Shown piece after piece: positions 45,278-57,163 of a stretch of DNA of 64,000 nt. Every line of letters begins with the position of its first letter. The first letter of the stretch is position 1. Where the stretch lies: positions 11,429,001 through 11,493,000 of the forward strand of contig NW_022881614.1 in the NCBI RefSeq assembly GCF_003369915.1, written 5' to 3'. The stretch comes from Drosophila miranda. Its lineage: Eukaryota > Arthropoda > Insecta > Diptera > Drosophilidae. A program made the position numbers and the translations under genes. The notes beneath the pieces were generated by a model. That model ran no database searches, was not told where the DNA came from, and saw only the letters and a list, made by a program, of their open reading frames with translations.

Positions 45278-47852
45278 TTAGTTGCTCCCACTGCTGCGAC
45301 TGTCTTTTAGCTGCACCCCAAGAACTTCGCGGAGTTCGCGCAACTGCTGCGCTCCTTGCATAAGACGCTTAACCCCGCGCGGCAGTCCACGGCATGAAGC
45401 CAGGTTGATTGAGCTCATGTTGGCGCAGTTTTTGAGTATTTCCTTGACTGCCTCATCCGAAACGGACGAGCCACACAGATTCAAATGCCTGCACGGGATA
45501 AAATAATGAGATTTTTCTGTTATTTTTCGGATTCGCAATTACTTACGCCAATGGGCACTCGCTCCCCTTTTCGGCAAGGGCGCGCAATGCATTGTCTATC
45601 GGCTGCTGCACATTTGCCCAGGCCAGGTCCAGTTCTATGAGACTATGCGCCCACTTGGAGGCAATGAGTTCCAGACCCGACCTACGAGACACAACCAGAA
45701 GAAGGAATAGTAAACCTCAAACTGTGGGAACGAGGAGGATTGGACTTACCCCACATCGCGCGTAACTGAGCAGCCTGAAAGGTATAAATGCTTGATATCC
45801 CAGGCTGGTAACCGGATGAGGCTCTCGTGCGTCAACCGAGTACAGTTGCGCACATCTAGCAGCTTCAGCTTGGAGCTGCTCTTCAGTAGGCGCTGTAGGT
45901 GATCATCGCAAATGATGCGAGATTCATCTGTCGTTGCAGCCACGGAGAGCTCTTCGAGATTTGGAAAGCCAGGTGAATCCATCTAAAAATATTTAAAGCC
46001 TAGAGTAACTTCTTTGTGACAAGCTTGAATTTCCAAGCTTACAATTTCCTGCATTCCAGCTATGCTCGGCGTAATGTGCGAGTTTGTCACACGCAGAACC
46101 TTCAACTTTTGGCATCCATGCTGCAGTTTCTCAATGTGAAGCACGCCGTGAGATGTGGCCTGCGTGGTCACATTCGAGAGATCCAATAGCGTCAGATTCG
46201 GACAGTGAGCCTGGAAGGAAATCATTGATTACCACAGCCTATTATTACTGAAGACTGCATACACACCGACAGTACGCCGACTATCTGGGGTATACCCGCC
46301 AGACGGTTGTGCGCCAAGTGGAGATGAGTTAGACGACTGCCAATGGTCTGAAGCGCGTTGCACAGAGAGACCATGCCAACAGCGGTCTTGCTGGCATTCA
46401 TCTCAAGCTGTAAGTAGATTTAAAAAACATAGTTAGCTGGCTTCCTCCGCGGCGCTGACCTGCAACTTACGTTAATGGAGCTCAAGTCTAATCTTTCTAG
46501 TTTCTTCATGTTGTCCACCAAATAGGTTAAATTGTCTGAGGTGAATCCTTTCCAGCCGGACAGCGTGATACCAGTTAAGTTCGGACAACCGACAGCCAAC
46601 TTGGTGAGGAAGCAATTGATGGATATATCCGATATTTTCCAGTTGGCTGCAAACAGATAAAAACTCTCAATTAAAGAGAAAGGTTCAGGCTTGACGTTTT
46701 TTTTCACTTACAAACATTCAGCTCGGTGCAGGCACTGCAGCGGTTATCCACAAACCACTTGAGTTTGAGTTCAGTGCGATACTTCTCCTTTATCCATGTG
46801 GTCAGATCCATTGTGTGCCACAGTGAGGGGGTAAGAGAAACCTGCCGCCACAGGGAGCAAACACGTCCCAGGCGAAAGAGAGTGGGCAGGCAGCCGTCCT
46901 TCTCAATAACGTGTTCGAAAATCTAAAAGTAAAGAGCAACCTTGAGTCCTTCTGCTAGTTGTCTTCAGCGCCTTTGACTTACTTGGAAGAGGACTTCCGC
47001 AGGAAGCCTCTCAGCCCAGGCACTCGTCGAACAGACTGCTTCTCCTTCTACCGCCTCTGCTGCACTGCTCGTCGAGACCTTCTTCTTTCGCGGCTCACAT
47101 TCACTCTCGTCGCTGTCCGGCTGCTTCGGCTTGCGAACGCGCTTGCGTGCCGGCTTGGTAGCAGCAGGGACGGGGACGGGAGGTGATGTTACTGTCGGCG
47201 TGCTGTCTCCCCCAGCCACACCATCAGATTTTTTAATGCACAGCTTAATGCCGACTTTGTTGTCGCTGATCTCGCTTTCGTACATAGGCAATGCCTTCGG
47301 TTTGCGAGATCGGGAGGCGCGCGGTGACGTGGATGCCGACTTATTGGGCTTTTTGTTGCTTAACGCTGTGGCCAGCGGTTTTCCCGACTTTGGTATAGAG
47401 CCATTGACCGCTGACGGCTCCTCTTGCTGTTCCTGCTTCGGTGCCGGCGGGGGCTGTTCGCCCACAGGTGAATGCTGACCATCGGATGCTGGTGAGCACG
47501 ACGTCGATGTGGCCGTGTTGGTCTCATCAGTTTGTGTTTCTGACTTTGGTGGAGACAGTATATTCTCTGGTATGACGGGTGCTGTTGCTGCCGTTTCGGT
47601 AGCCAGCAGCTGTGGCGGCGTGTGTGAAGGCGTTGATGGAGTTAGCGTGTTGATATCCACCGTGGTCGGTTTCTCCTTATCTGTTGGACTTTGTTCATTC
47701 TCCACCTGCACACTTTTCGTATCCCCAGCCGGTTCCATGTCTTCCGAGTCCTTGGCAGAAGGCGCACTCGTGCACTCATCAGCTTTATCCTTTGGGCCAT
47801 CCTCGTCGGACATTTTCGTGTCCTCAACGCTTGGTGCCACCTCTCCACTCAT
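45278..47852 (-). CDS. F-box/LRR protein, FBXL6-like
   Basis: Probable substrate receptor of an SCF (Skp1-Cul1-F-box) ubiquitin ligase. Eight exons: 47852-46983, 46922-46712, 46646-46471, 46407-46267, 46210-46043, 45982-45750, 45681-45547 and 45488-45278, in phase, giving 714 residues. The first 260 residues are disordered, rich in Ser, Pro, Lys and Glu, with basic clusters (KPARKRVRKPKQ) that could be nuclear signals. The F-box starts about residue 280 (WAERLPAEVLFQ-IFEHVIEKDG) and ends near SLWHTMDL. Leucine-rich repeats follow (NLTGITLSGWKGFTSDNLTY, NLTLLDLSNVTT, KLKLLDVRNCTRLTHESL, HLNLCGSSVSDEAV). The F-box plus LRR pattern best resembles vertebrate FBXL6. No lesions seen. Start codon taken at 47852. 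Confidence 0.82.
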
Positions 47853-48858
47853 CACTTAAATGTTCTGCAATTAAATATTCAAAGTAAATACAAATTTCCA
47901 TATTCCGGCCGGGAAAATCGATGCAAAATATGCTCAACCCATTTTGCCGGCATTTCACTGTTTCCTATGCGTTCCCATTCTTATTTTCGTTCTCATTCGA
48001 AAAGCTCTCTCCGAACTCAATATGCACTCGTAAATCTCACCTGCTACAACAAATTATACATACATATATTTTTTTGTTTTTATTTTCATTCGTTTGTTCG
48101 CTTTTAATAAACAAGTTGAGAGCCGTTGGTCGGGTCGCAACGACTTTTTCGTGACCTGTGCGCACACTCGAGCTAATTTCCCGCCACCAAAAATCAAACA
48201 CAAACACCCAAATCAACGGGCGCTAAGAGATTCTGAGACATTGCCATAATCTCTGACCTATCTCTTGGGGTTCCACGTTTCTCTGCAGTGGGAAAACTAC
48301 ACTTGATCGTCGCACTCATATGCTGCTCGTGGCCCGTTTGCGTGCAGGGTGCAAATCGGCATTTATTCAACTCACCACTTGAAAGAGAGGTAGGTACACA
48401 AATGTATGTTATCTTCCGACCGACTATTCGACTCACTCGCACACACTGCGGTACTGTACTGCAACTGTAGTGTGTGAACAGAACGGCACTATGTGTGTGT
48501 ATTTGAATTGTTTGATTTCGATTCTTAAGATTTTTTCCTGTAGCGTTTTTGGAAATTTTCCCCGTTCGCGATGCCGAGACTGTGGCTTTTACATTGTTGC
48601 CAGGCGCTTGAGGCACTGGATACCAATTGATCACGGCATGGAGAGCAATTGGTTTATTATTAACACACACAATCAATTAAAACTTATTTCCACCAAAACG
48701 ACGTAGAAGCAGAAAGCTAGGGATGTTGTTGTCGTATCGATAAGCAAAACAATCGGGAGTGTGACCGGGTTCGAGTAGCGTATAAATACGCAAGGCAGAG
48801 CAATTGTTTATTGGACGTTACAATTTTGTAACATAATATATGAGTTTAAGTATACTCA
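47853..48858. other. Intergenic, FBXL6-like to CIMIP2-like
   Basis: About 1 kb. A hydrophobic plus-strand stretch near 48291-48390 lies between a possible acceptor (ctctgcag) and donor (agag|gtaggt), but has no ATG and no recognisable family. Otherwise nothing is seen. Confidence 0.35.
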
Positions 48859-49615
48859 CTAATAAGTGTAGTCGAGATTCGACACCTCTGGCAGACCGGT
48901 AAGACCCCTGTGAATTTCTAGCCAGCGCTTGGCATTGATTGTTGTCTTGCCATAGGTACGTCCAAACTTGTAGAGCTCTCCCGGCACATGACCCGCGTAG
49001 CTGGGAACCAAGCCGATGTCGTCGTGATAAATCACAAAGTGTCCCACCGGTGGACAAGTTACTGCCGGCCTGGTCAAGTCCTGGCCGCAGCACCAAACGT
49101 CGCGCTTCCTCTTGTACATGTAATCGGAGAAGCTGCACAGGGCTCGGTGGGTGAGCACCTGGTTCGATTCGCCAAATCGGGTAACGGCCATGGGTATATG
49201 AGCGGCACATCCATTGATTATAAACTTCTCGTCGTCGTCATCCTCCAGGAAGTGCGGGGATGTGAACTTGCTGTAGCGCAGCTTATCCACTCTGGGCGGA
49301 CACTCTTCATCCTTGACGCCCTTTGAGCGACCGGTGACGGGAATGAGGGGCGAACGGTATCTCGCTTGCGGGAGCTGAGGGAAGAAATATTTAGTGGAAG
49401 ATATTATATTATGGGGATGGAATACGCACCAGACGCTCATTCAGCTTGCGTTCAAAGAGTCCTTTTCCGCTTTCCAACAGATCGCGATGACGAAGTGTTC
49501 GATTTTGTAACGTGCAACCACGATGTAGGCGAGATGGTCCTCTCAGCTTGGAGCGGCACGCTGTCAATTTTCCGGCTACGGGTCCGCCGGCCACGAGTGT
49601 GGTGTTCTTATGTAT
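48859..49615 (-). pseudogene. CIMIP2/FAM166-like gene lacking its ATG
   Basis: Family members are microtubule inner proteins of ciliary and flagellar doublets, so a testis role is likely. Exon 1 is 49615-49430, intron gtgcgt...tcag, exon 2 is 49374-48859, about 233 residues. Exon 2 carries the DUF2475-type motif near its end (LVPSYAGHVPGELYKFGRTY). It also has a histidine- and cysteine-containing middle section (RALCSFSDYMYKRKRD, CPPVGHFVIYHDD). At the point where the partial duplicate at 58364 has ATG CAT AAG, this copy has ATA CAT AAG (49613-49615). No in-frame ATG remains in exon 1; the next is inside exon 2. The rest of both exons is open. Either start loss has disabled the gene, or a different first exon or non-ATG start is used. 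I class it as a pseudogene with reserve. Confidence 0.6.
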
Positions 49616-50493
49616 TTTGCTCCTAAGCTGAGGCCTACCCTATTATTATTTTACATTTAATGCGTGTCACTAAGCCATTTGAAACCGGACGGAAAGCACA
49701 ACACCTAAAACGAAAGACAATGACTGCACTGGTGAACGGACAACGACAAGAATTCCTCAGCTGTTCATGAGGAGTGATGTTCGCCCACCCTACCTTGGTC
49801 TTGTTGTGCCCGATAACACATGATTTGCTACAAGACCCCTTATATTATGGGGGACCTACAGGGGCTTGCTGCAGGAGATCAAACACTACTGCTTCTACTC
49901 ACACATTATAAACATTTATTCATTGCTTATGACTAAAATTCTTGATCCCTTGTAATTAAGTTCATTCATTAGTTTCTCCCTTCCCCGAGTATTGGCTACG
50001 ACTTAATTTTAAATAAAATAGAGTGAAGTAATGTAAATAAGTAAGAAGCTTAGATTAAATATTTTTGAGAACAGATAATTTGAATAGGAATGAAAACAAA
50101 AGAAATGTAAGAAATTTTAATCTGAGCATTCGCTGGCATATCGATCCATCAAAAGGGAAGGTGTAATACGCGAGAGACGCAGGGAAAAGAATCAAGAGGA
50201 GAGCAATTATCTACGAGTTTCCGATGCCCTCTCTTTTCATCCCACTAATTGGGTGTGCTCCCGTGACGAACCTTCAGAGCATTCGCCCCACAAAAAAGTG
50301 GAAGATAATTTATTTGTTTAATTAAAACCACTTACAGGAACCTCCATCGACGAAGCCCTTCCGACTTGGGTTTCTGAAAAGTTAAAAAAAAGAGAACACA
50401 CACAAGAGGGACAATGAAATAACCCGGGTAAAAATGCTTAGAGCATATGACTGTGTTACGTTATTTTTTTTTTGTCTTATTCTTGCTATTTTT
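49616..50493. other. Upstream region of the CIMIP2-like gene
   Basis: Non-coding, matching 58365-59480 almost base for base, with small indels. It contains a possible 38-base internal exon on the minus strand (50373-50336) flanked by ttttcag and gtaagt, perhaps a 5' UTR exon or part of a distant gene. Compared with the second copy, about 235 bp are missing near 50400-50405. Confidence 0.5.
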
Positions 50494-51584
50494 AAACCCG
50501 ATACTCAAAATGAGTATTGGGGTATATTAGATTTGCGGTAAAAGTGGATGTGTGTAACGTCCAGAAGGAATCGTTTCCGACCCCATAAAGTATATATATT
50601 CTTGATCAGCATCAATAGCCGAGTCGATTGGGCCCTGTCTGTCTGTCTGTCTGTCCGTCCGTCCGTCTGCCCGTCTGTCCGTCCGTCCGTCTGTCCATCC
50701 CCTTCAGCGCCTAGCGCTCAAAGACTATAAGAGCTAGAGCAACGATGTTTTGGATCCAGACTTCTGTGATATGTCACTGATACAAAAATAATTCAAAACT
50801 TCGCCCCGCCCACTTCCGCCCCCACAAAGGACGAAAATCTGTGGCATCCACAATTTTAAAGATATGAGAAAACAAAAAACTTAGGATTGTAGAGAATTAT
50901 TATTATTATAGCCAGCATCAAGAAAACAATTTCATTTTTTCTCGCCCTGTCTCTCTCTAACACACACGTAGCATAGGCGGCTTTGCTTAGAGTAAAACAT
51001 TAGCGCCTAGATCTCAGAGACTACAAAAGCTAGAGCAACCAAATTTGGTATCCACACTCCTAATATATCGGACCGAGACGAGTTTGTTTCAAAATTTCGC
51101 CACACCCCCTTCCGCCCCCGCAAAGGACGAAAATCTGGGGATATTCAAAAATCTCAGAGACTATTAAGGCTAGAGTAACCAAATTTGGTATCCGCACTCC
51201 TGTTAGATCTTACTATAAAACGTGTATCTCAAAATTTCACCCCACCCCCTTCCGCCCACACAAAGGACGAAAATCTGTTGCATCCACAATATTGCACATT
51301 CGAGAAAACTAAAAACGCAGAATCATAGATAATGACCATATCTATCAGATTGCTGAATCTGGATCAGATCAGATCATTTTTATAGCCAATAGGAACAAAT
51401 CAATTTGCAGTGGCTACGCAGCGCCCGACGTCACGCTCAGACTGATTTTCTGTCTCTCTCGCACGCACTCTTTGTCGTGTCGTTTAATATTAGCGGCGTC
51501 TGCCGGAGGGGAGCCATACTGACTTAGCATCGGGTATAACTGTAGAGTTGCGGTGTCCGCAGCAACTCACAACGTTCCCCCTCG
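50494..51584 (+). mobile_element. DINE-1/mini-me-like element, copy 2
   Basis: Full-length relative of 25283-26364: the same opening palindrome, (GTCY)n run at about 50636-50700, three internal blocks, inverted end sequence and terminal hairpin. It sits between T-runs that are continuous in the second duplication copy (59460-59484). It therefore inserted after the duplication, or was lost cleanly from the other copy. T-rich target sites fit Helentron-type insertion. Confidence 0.65.
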
Positions 51585-51593
51585 TTTTTTTTT

Positions 51594-52040
51594 GTTTCTT
51601 TTGGACCAGGCTAGATCTCTGTGACAATTTCAACTTCGATCAGCCACTAACTGCCGAACACTTTTTCCTCTCTGCCTCCCCCCTACGCGCGGGGTATGGA
51701 CGCATACGCGGAGCGATGAAACAAACCGACGCGGCTGCCGTCTGCCGGGCACTAGCTGGCCTCTCCTCTCTGGCTCGCCGAATTGCTCCAAGGCGACGTC
51801 CCAAAGCTCCGGCGAATTTCTATGACCTGCAGCTGGTTGTCGTGGAAGACGAGCCTCCTCCAATTTCCAACCTAGGGAAATTTGCACACACAGAACACCC
51901 TTATACACTTCACTCGGCTGTTTTTCTTTTCAACTTACCCAAACGGGTGCCCCGTCGAAAGGGTGTATTGCAAGGGTATCACTGTACAACGCCTCACTGC
52001 CTGAGATATATTTCCTTGTCGTTATTTAATTTAAAAGGTT
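51594..52040 (-). repeat. Gyp2 3' LTR, approximate
   Basis: Non-coding end of Gyp2, matching 59485-59930. The ends are guessed from the purine tract and from the point where element sequence meets the T-run; no second LTR is in the window for comparison. Confidence 0.35.
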
Positions 52041-52265
52041 TCTCTCTCTTTTTTTATATTTACTTAAAAACCCCGCTGCCACTTTAGAAAATGAACACCA
52101 TCCAATGCTGTCGACCAGGCTTGGAATGCTACAATGGCGTCCAATGACATCTATTTGTAGCCTCTCTTCTCGTCGAACTTCGACTTCGAACCCGCTCTCC
52201 TTTCGACGAGGAAGTCTGACCTGGCTCTGACCCACTCTCTGATCCCAGGCCCTCCTTGCCGACTG

Positions 52266-55200
52266 TTAAAGAGAATTTCTCTTGCCTCTCGTCAGATGGT
52301 GCCTAATTTTCGGCGGACCCCCAAAAACCCTAGGCCTCCTCACAGCAGCTACAAGCCTCACCGTACAACTCCCCCTGCCAAGATCAGACTTGGGGTGCAG
52401 AAGGCTCACAAGGATGAACCGCTTGTCGTTGTTATTGGCAGGGCCAATGATTCGGCCCTGCAGATCTTCCAACTCATAAAGCGAATTTCCGAGCTTTCTC
52501 AGAACTCTAGCCTTCACGAAAGCGTGGTCAAGCTTAGCGTTGTATCCAGCTTGGAAGTTGCTTTGTTTAAAATTCCTTCTATAAACTTCCTGCCCAACCT
52601 GGTATACTACCTCTCTTGATCTTAGATTATACTGCTTTTCATTACGAGCATTTTGCTTATCCATTACTTCACGTGCTTTCTTCCTGACCAACTCCAAGGA
52701 ATCCTCTTTTGTGAAAGCTTCCAGCATCTCCAGCGATCTCAGCAAAGAGTAAGTGCCACCAGAAGTGATCATCTGCTGACCAAACACCATGTAATATGGC
52801 GTAGCGCCTACTCCCGAGTGGATGGACGATCTCAGCGCACAACAAATGCTGCTTAAATTCTCGTCCCAATATTTTTGATCCGGACGCACATACGCTCTGA
52901 TGGCGGCAATCACTGAGCGATTGACTCTCTCGGAGGCATTTGCCTGTGGCGCGTGTACCGCTGTCAAGGTATGTGAGATACGGTGGCTTTTTAAAAGGCT
53001 TTGGAATTTTTCAGCCCTGAATTGGGATCCATTGACGGACACTATGGTTTCCGGCACCCCGAAAGTATGAAAGCGATCCTCCCGCAAGTATTTGATAACT
53101 ACATCAGCTGTCAGCTTCTTAACGGCTTTGAGGAAAACAAATTTAGAATAATGGTCTAACACGATAAAAATAGCGACGTGACCACTTCGAGACCTAGGAT
53201 ATGGACCAAGAAAATCAATGTAAAGTCGCTGAAAGAATCTTTGTGATTCGGCCGGCTTTCCCATGGGTGGCCGCATAGTAAAGTTCGGCGCTTTTGTGGT
53301 CTTACATTCACTGCAATTGTTCACATAAGCTTTGACGTCGTTAGCCAATCCTGGCCAAAAGTAGTACCTACGGACGCGCTCCAAGGTCTTATGAATACCC
53401 CCATGCGAGGCTAACGGATCATCATGTGACTGTTTTAAGATCTCGCTGATCAAATCCTTAGGCACCCATAATTTCCAGGCAAACGAGTCATGAAGTAAGT
53501 CGCCATTCGCATGCTCAGCTCTTCGGTAAACTAAGTTGTCGACCACTTTTACGTCTGGCAATTGTTCCTGGTTGCTCTCTACACGCTCCACCAATTCACG
53601 ATACCCTGCCGCTCTGAAGTGAGGAGATTCTAGATCCACCAGAAGCCCATTACTCTTGTCTATCGCTGCGATCTCATCCTGGTGAACCCTTGACAATGCA
53701 TCTGGGACTATGTTCTGGGTTCCCTTTCGGTGCTCGATGCTAAATCGGAAACCTTGCAATTTTAGTGCCCATCGAGCTAACCTCGAGTGCAGATCATTTT
53801 GGGACATCAACCACTTCAGTGATGCATGATCTGTTATCACGGTGAATTGATGACCTTCGACATAAGCTCTGAACTTTTTTATGCACACTAAGGCCGCCAG
53901 GCACTCTAGCTCGGTCACTGTATAATTGCGCTGGGCTTTATTCAGCTTTTTAGACACGAAAGCTATCGGCATTTCATCCCCTTCCTCCGTCTTCTGGACT
54001 AGTACACCCCCTACTCCCGTATTGCTCGCATCGCAATGTATATAGAAGGGCTTTCCAAAGTCAGGACTTCTTAAAACTGGAGCCTTGCACAGCATTTCTT
54101 TCAATTTCTCAAAGGCCTCTATTCCACCCTGGGACATGACGAATTTTTTGTTTTGTTTTAGCAAGTCTGTTAAAGGGGCGGATAGCGAAGCAAAATCATG
54201 TATAAATTTCCTATACCACCCGGCCATTCCAAGGAAGTTCCTCAGGGCTCGGAGAGTTCTTGGGAGCGGAAACTTAGTAATAGCGGAAATCTTTTCCGGG
54301 TCTGTTTTAATACCGCCTTCGCCAATTACGTGACCTAGATATTTTACGGATTTCCTACAGAATCTGCTCTTCTCTATATTTATGGTCAGCCCTGCGTGAC
54401 GGATGTGTTCTGCCACCGAACGCAGTACCTCAAGATGCGAGGGAAATGTGTCTGAAATGACCAGCAGGTCATCTAAGTAGACAAACACTTGATTTCGAAG
54501 AGCTGCGGGTATTACCTTATCCATGAGTCTGGACATGGTTTGTGAGGCGTTGCATAAACCAAAAGGCATGACCTTGTATTGGTACAACGGCCTCCCTGGT
54601 ATGGTGAATGCAGTCTTGTCTCTCGACGCCACCTCCAAAGGTATTTGCCAAAATGCATCTTTCAAGTCCAGGCTAGTTACGTATTCTGCCTTGGGCAATC
54701 TACTCAAGATGCCATCAATTTGGGGCAACGGGTACACATCTTTTTCTGTCACCGCGTTTACTTTTCGACTGTCTAGACAAAGACGAGCTTTCCCAGGCTT
54801 TTGGACAAGAACCACCGGAGAAGACCAAGCGCTTCCTGACTCCTCAATCACCCCTAATCTCAGCATCCTATCAACTTCCCCGTACAGCAATTTCTCAACG
54901 GCCGGTGAGACTGAGAAATGTCTCTGCTTTACGGGCTTCGCATTCCCCACATCGATGGTATGACAAAGCATATCTGTCCTTCCCAGACCCGACACAGCGA
55001 AAGATGGAAATAGGGAAATCACCTGGTTTAACGCTGCCTCCTGAGCAGAAGTATGAACATCTGAACTCTCGCAAATTTCGGAAATCTTCCATTCGGACGG
55101 TAATAATTTGAAAAGGGACCAAAAATCAATACCTAAATATAAATCTTGACTTAAATTAGGAATTATGAATAGCTCTATCGTTTTCGACTCCCCGCGGTAC

Positions 55201-55715
55201 TCTATCTTAGTTGTTATCTTGCCTACTATTTGATGCTTCTTTCCATCTGCCGTAAAAGCATTGGACGATACCGCTTTAAATGGTTTCTTACTGCATACTA
55301 CCTCCTTTGCCAATTGACCACCCACGCAACTCATTCCGGCGCCAGTATCTAGCAATCCTACTACGGTTCTATCGAGTAACTTGACCTCGGCATACGGCCT
55401 CTTGTCTCCTTCCTTTTTCCTTATTTCATTAATACATTTGAGAGATTTAAAATGGGCCTTAATTCTACGTGCATTTTTAGTTAATCTCCTTGACTTAACA
55501 ATTTCCACTGGAGGTGCTAACTTCTTACCCTCTATCAAATTTATATGCCATCCCACTATCGGTGGCTCCGCCTCCCAAAAATCCCGAGAAGGCTCTTCTT
55601 GCGTTTTGCCACTTGCTGCATCTAGTTTTGTTTCGCCGACCCCCTCTGCCGAACACTGGTCAGCCGACGAGACTCTGCCGTGTTCTCCTTGTTGTTTTTT
55701 TGACACTTTTTGCAA
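52266..55715 (-). pseudogene. Gyp2 pol, copy 1: full-length frame with mutated integrase
   Basis: Open frame of 1,149 codons. Protease (LLDTGAGMSCVGG, about residue 125), reverse transcriptase (QTMSRLMDKVIP, VFVYLDDLLVISD), RNase H (HCDASNTGVGG, TVTELECLAAL, ITDHASLKWL), integrase zinc finger (HGGIHKTLERVRRYY, CSECK) and core. The second catalytic Asp of the integrase is Val here (VSVNGSQF, codon near 53033; copy 2 has VSDNGSQF), so integration should fail although the frame is open. The C-terminal section that Gyp1 has lost is present (VGATPYYMVFGQQM ... YNLRSREVVYQVG). The N-terminal end overlaps gag by about 95 bases in another frame, consistent with ribosomal frameshifting. Confidence 0.85.
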
Positions 55716-56975
55716 GATGGCTTATACGTGTTCGGCGCTCCGCAGCCAAAGCAGAATATTTTCCGTTTAGCAACGCAGTCGTGGTAACGGTGTCCTTCTT
55801 TTCGACAATTCCAACACACCAAGGATAAAGCTGCTATCTCCTCCCCAAACTCCGATTCCGAGAATTCTTCCGCATCCTCTCCCAAGGCTTCGTCCACTAG
55901 CTCCGAGATTTGCTTTCGAAATGGAGCAGGTTTTTGATAGCCATGAGTCCGACGCACCTCTTCCATAAAACATTCTCGCATCCGACATATATCCCGTAGT
56001 ACTTCTATTGAGTCTATTTTCTGATTCAGGATCTCATGCTGTATTTCCGGCCGCAAATTCCGACGAACGATCTCGACCAGAGTTTTATGAGAAAGAGGCT
56101 GCTCTAACCTGTCAGTGAGCTTTTGGATTGCGTCAAAAAATACCTCGAAAGTCTCTTTTTCTCTTTGTTTCCTTTCGCGAATCATCTGTCTGATGTCTAC
56201 GTCCGTCCGGGAATCCCTAAACTGCTTCCTCAACGCATCACACAGATCCATCCACCGCACTGAGCCAACTGTCTTGTGATACCTTCAATAAAAATCAGAT
56301 GCTTTCCCTTGAAACAGAGTGTTTGCATTGCTGCACAACAGCATAAAGTTCCCTTCCAACGTTTGATGGGTAAGGGCCTCTACTCGGTATATAAATGAAT
56401 CCACGCTTAAGGAGTCTGAGGCTCCCGAAAAGCGAAGCTTCCAATTATTCATTATATGACCCACCTTGTCAGGTCTCTGAGCTAAGTCAGATACTGCTGA
56501 TCTAGAGAGCGAAGTCCGGAGTGGAGGGGTGTAAACTGCGCCCTGGTTCCCCTCGGGAATTTCTATCAATTGGTCCAAAGAAGCGTTCCTATTCAGGCTC
56601 CCTACTGACGGCTGCGGGATTTGCGCATTAGAAGCTAACCGAGCTTCGACAGTGGTACTTATCATTTGAGACATCTTCTCCGTCAGGTTGATAAGTAATT
56701 CATTCTGCATACCCCTAATAGCCGCCGTGATCTCCCTAGACACTTGATTTGAGCTAAACGCTTGATTTGAAGTAGACGCTTGACCCTCCGACCCCGCTTG
56801 GGATTGCTTACTGCCTCCTGCGAGAAGTGACTTTGTCTGCTGTCTAGTCTTGCCAGGCACCAGAGGAGGCTGACCAACCGTTGGGGCAATACAAACCGCA
56901 TTGCAAACTGGACAGGTTGTTTGGGTCTTAAGGTATGTTCGCATGCATTGTTCGCGAATAATATGATCGACAGAT
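55622..56975 (-). pseudogene. Gyp2 gag, 5'-truncated, copy 1
   Basis: The second half of a RING finger remains at the truncated start (HIIREQCMRTY, CPVC). A Ser/Gln-rich linker, a capsid-like region (DSFIYRVEALTHQTLEGNF) and a nucleocapsid with a CCHC knuckle (CWNCRKEGHRYHDC) and a Cys cluster (CFGC ... CKKC) follow. A TGA at about 56282-56284 replaces a Trp that Gyp1 unit 1 keeps in the same motif (FWRYHK). The domain plan equals that of Gyp1 gag. Confidence 0.8.
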
Positions 56976-57163
56976 TTGATTTTAGTGGACTGTATTTATT
57001 TTGTTCTTGTCCAGTTCGATGTCTATTTGGTACTGAGAAAATGCCGTCGCAGCGGCGGTAAGAATATGTGTGTATACAAATTTTCGTCTCTTCCATTCTC
57101 ATATTGTTCTCCTTTTCCGATGGTTCTTCGCTTAGCGATGGACTTGTTATACGTTCCTCAACA
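56976..57163 (-). repeat. BEL/Pao LTR, probably truncated
   Basis: Follows the polypurine tract and contains an aataaa signal near 56994. The TGTTGAGG start after a G-run is characteristic of BEL-group LTRs. The other end is probably missing at the junction with Gyp2. Confidence 0.55.

Larger units (their letters stand above)
51594..56975 (-). mobile_element. Gyp2 LTR retrotransposon, copy 1
   Basis: Second Ty3/Gypsy family, related to Gyp1 at protein level and with the same Gag architecture. It has a 3' LTR region (about 51594-52040), pol and gag. The 5' end of gag, the leader and the 5' LTR are missing: sequence switches to BEL at 56975. The purine-rich run before the LTR may be aaaaaaagagagagaaacc on the minus strand near 52040-52055. 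Confidence 0.85.

Noticed and set aside
48288-48470. Signal-peptide-like frame (hydrophobic start)
   Set aside because: There is no ATG, the frame begins at an acceptor-like cag, and no protein family is recognised. I mention it in the intergenic entry only.
56683-57163. Fusion protein reading from BEL integrase through its LTR into Gyp2
   Set aside because: The extension beyond the integrase is LTR sequence and out-of-frame Gyp2. The open frame is chance at a junction of two elements.
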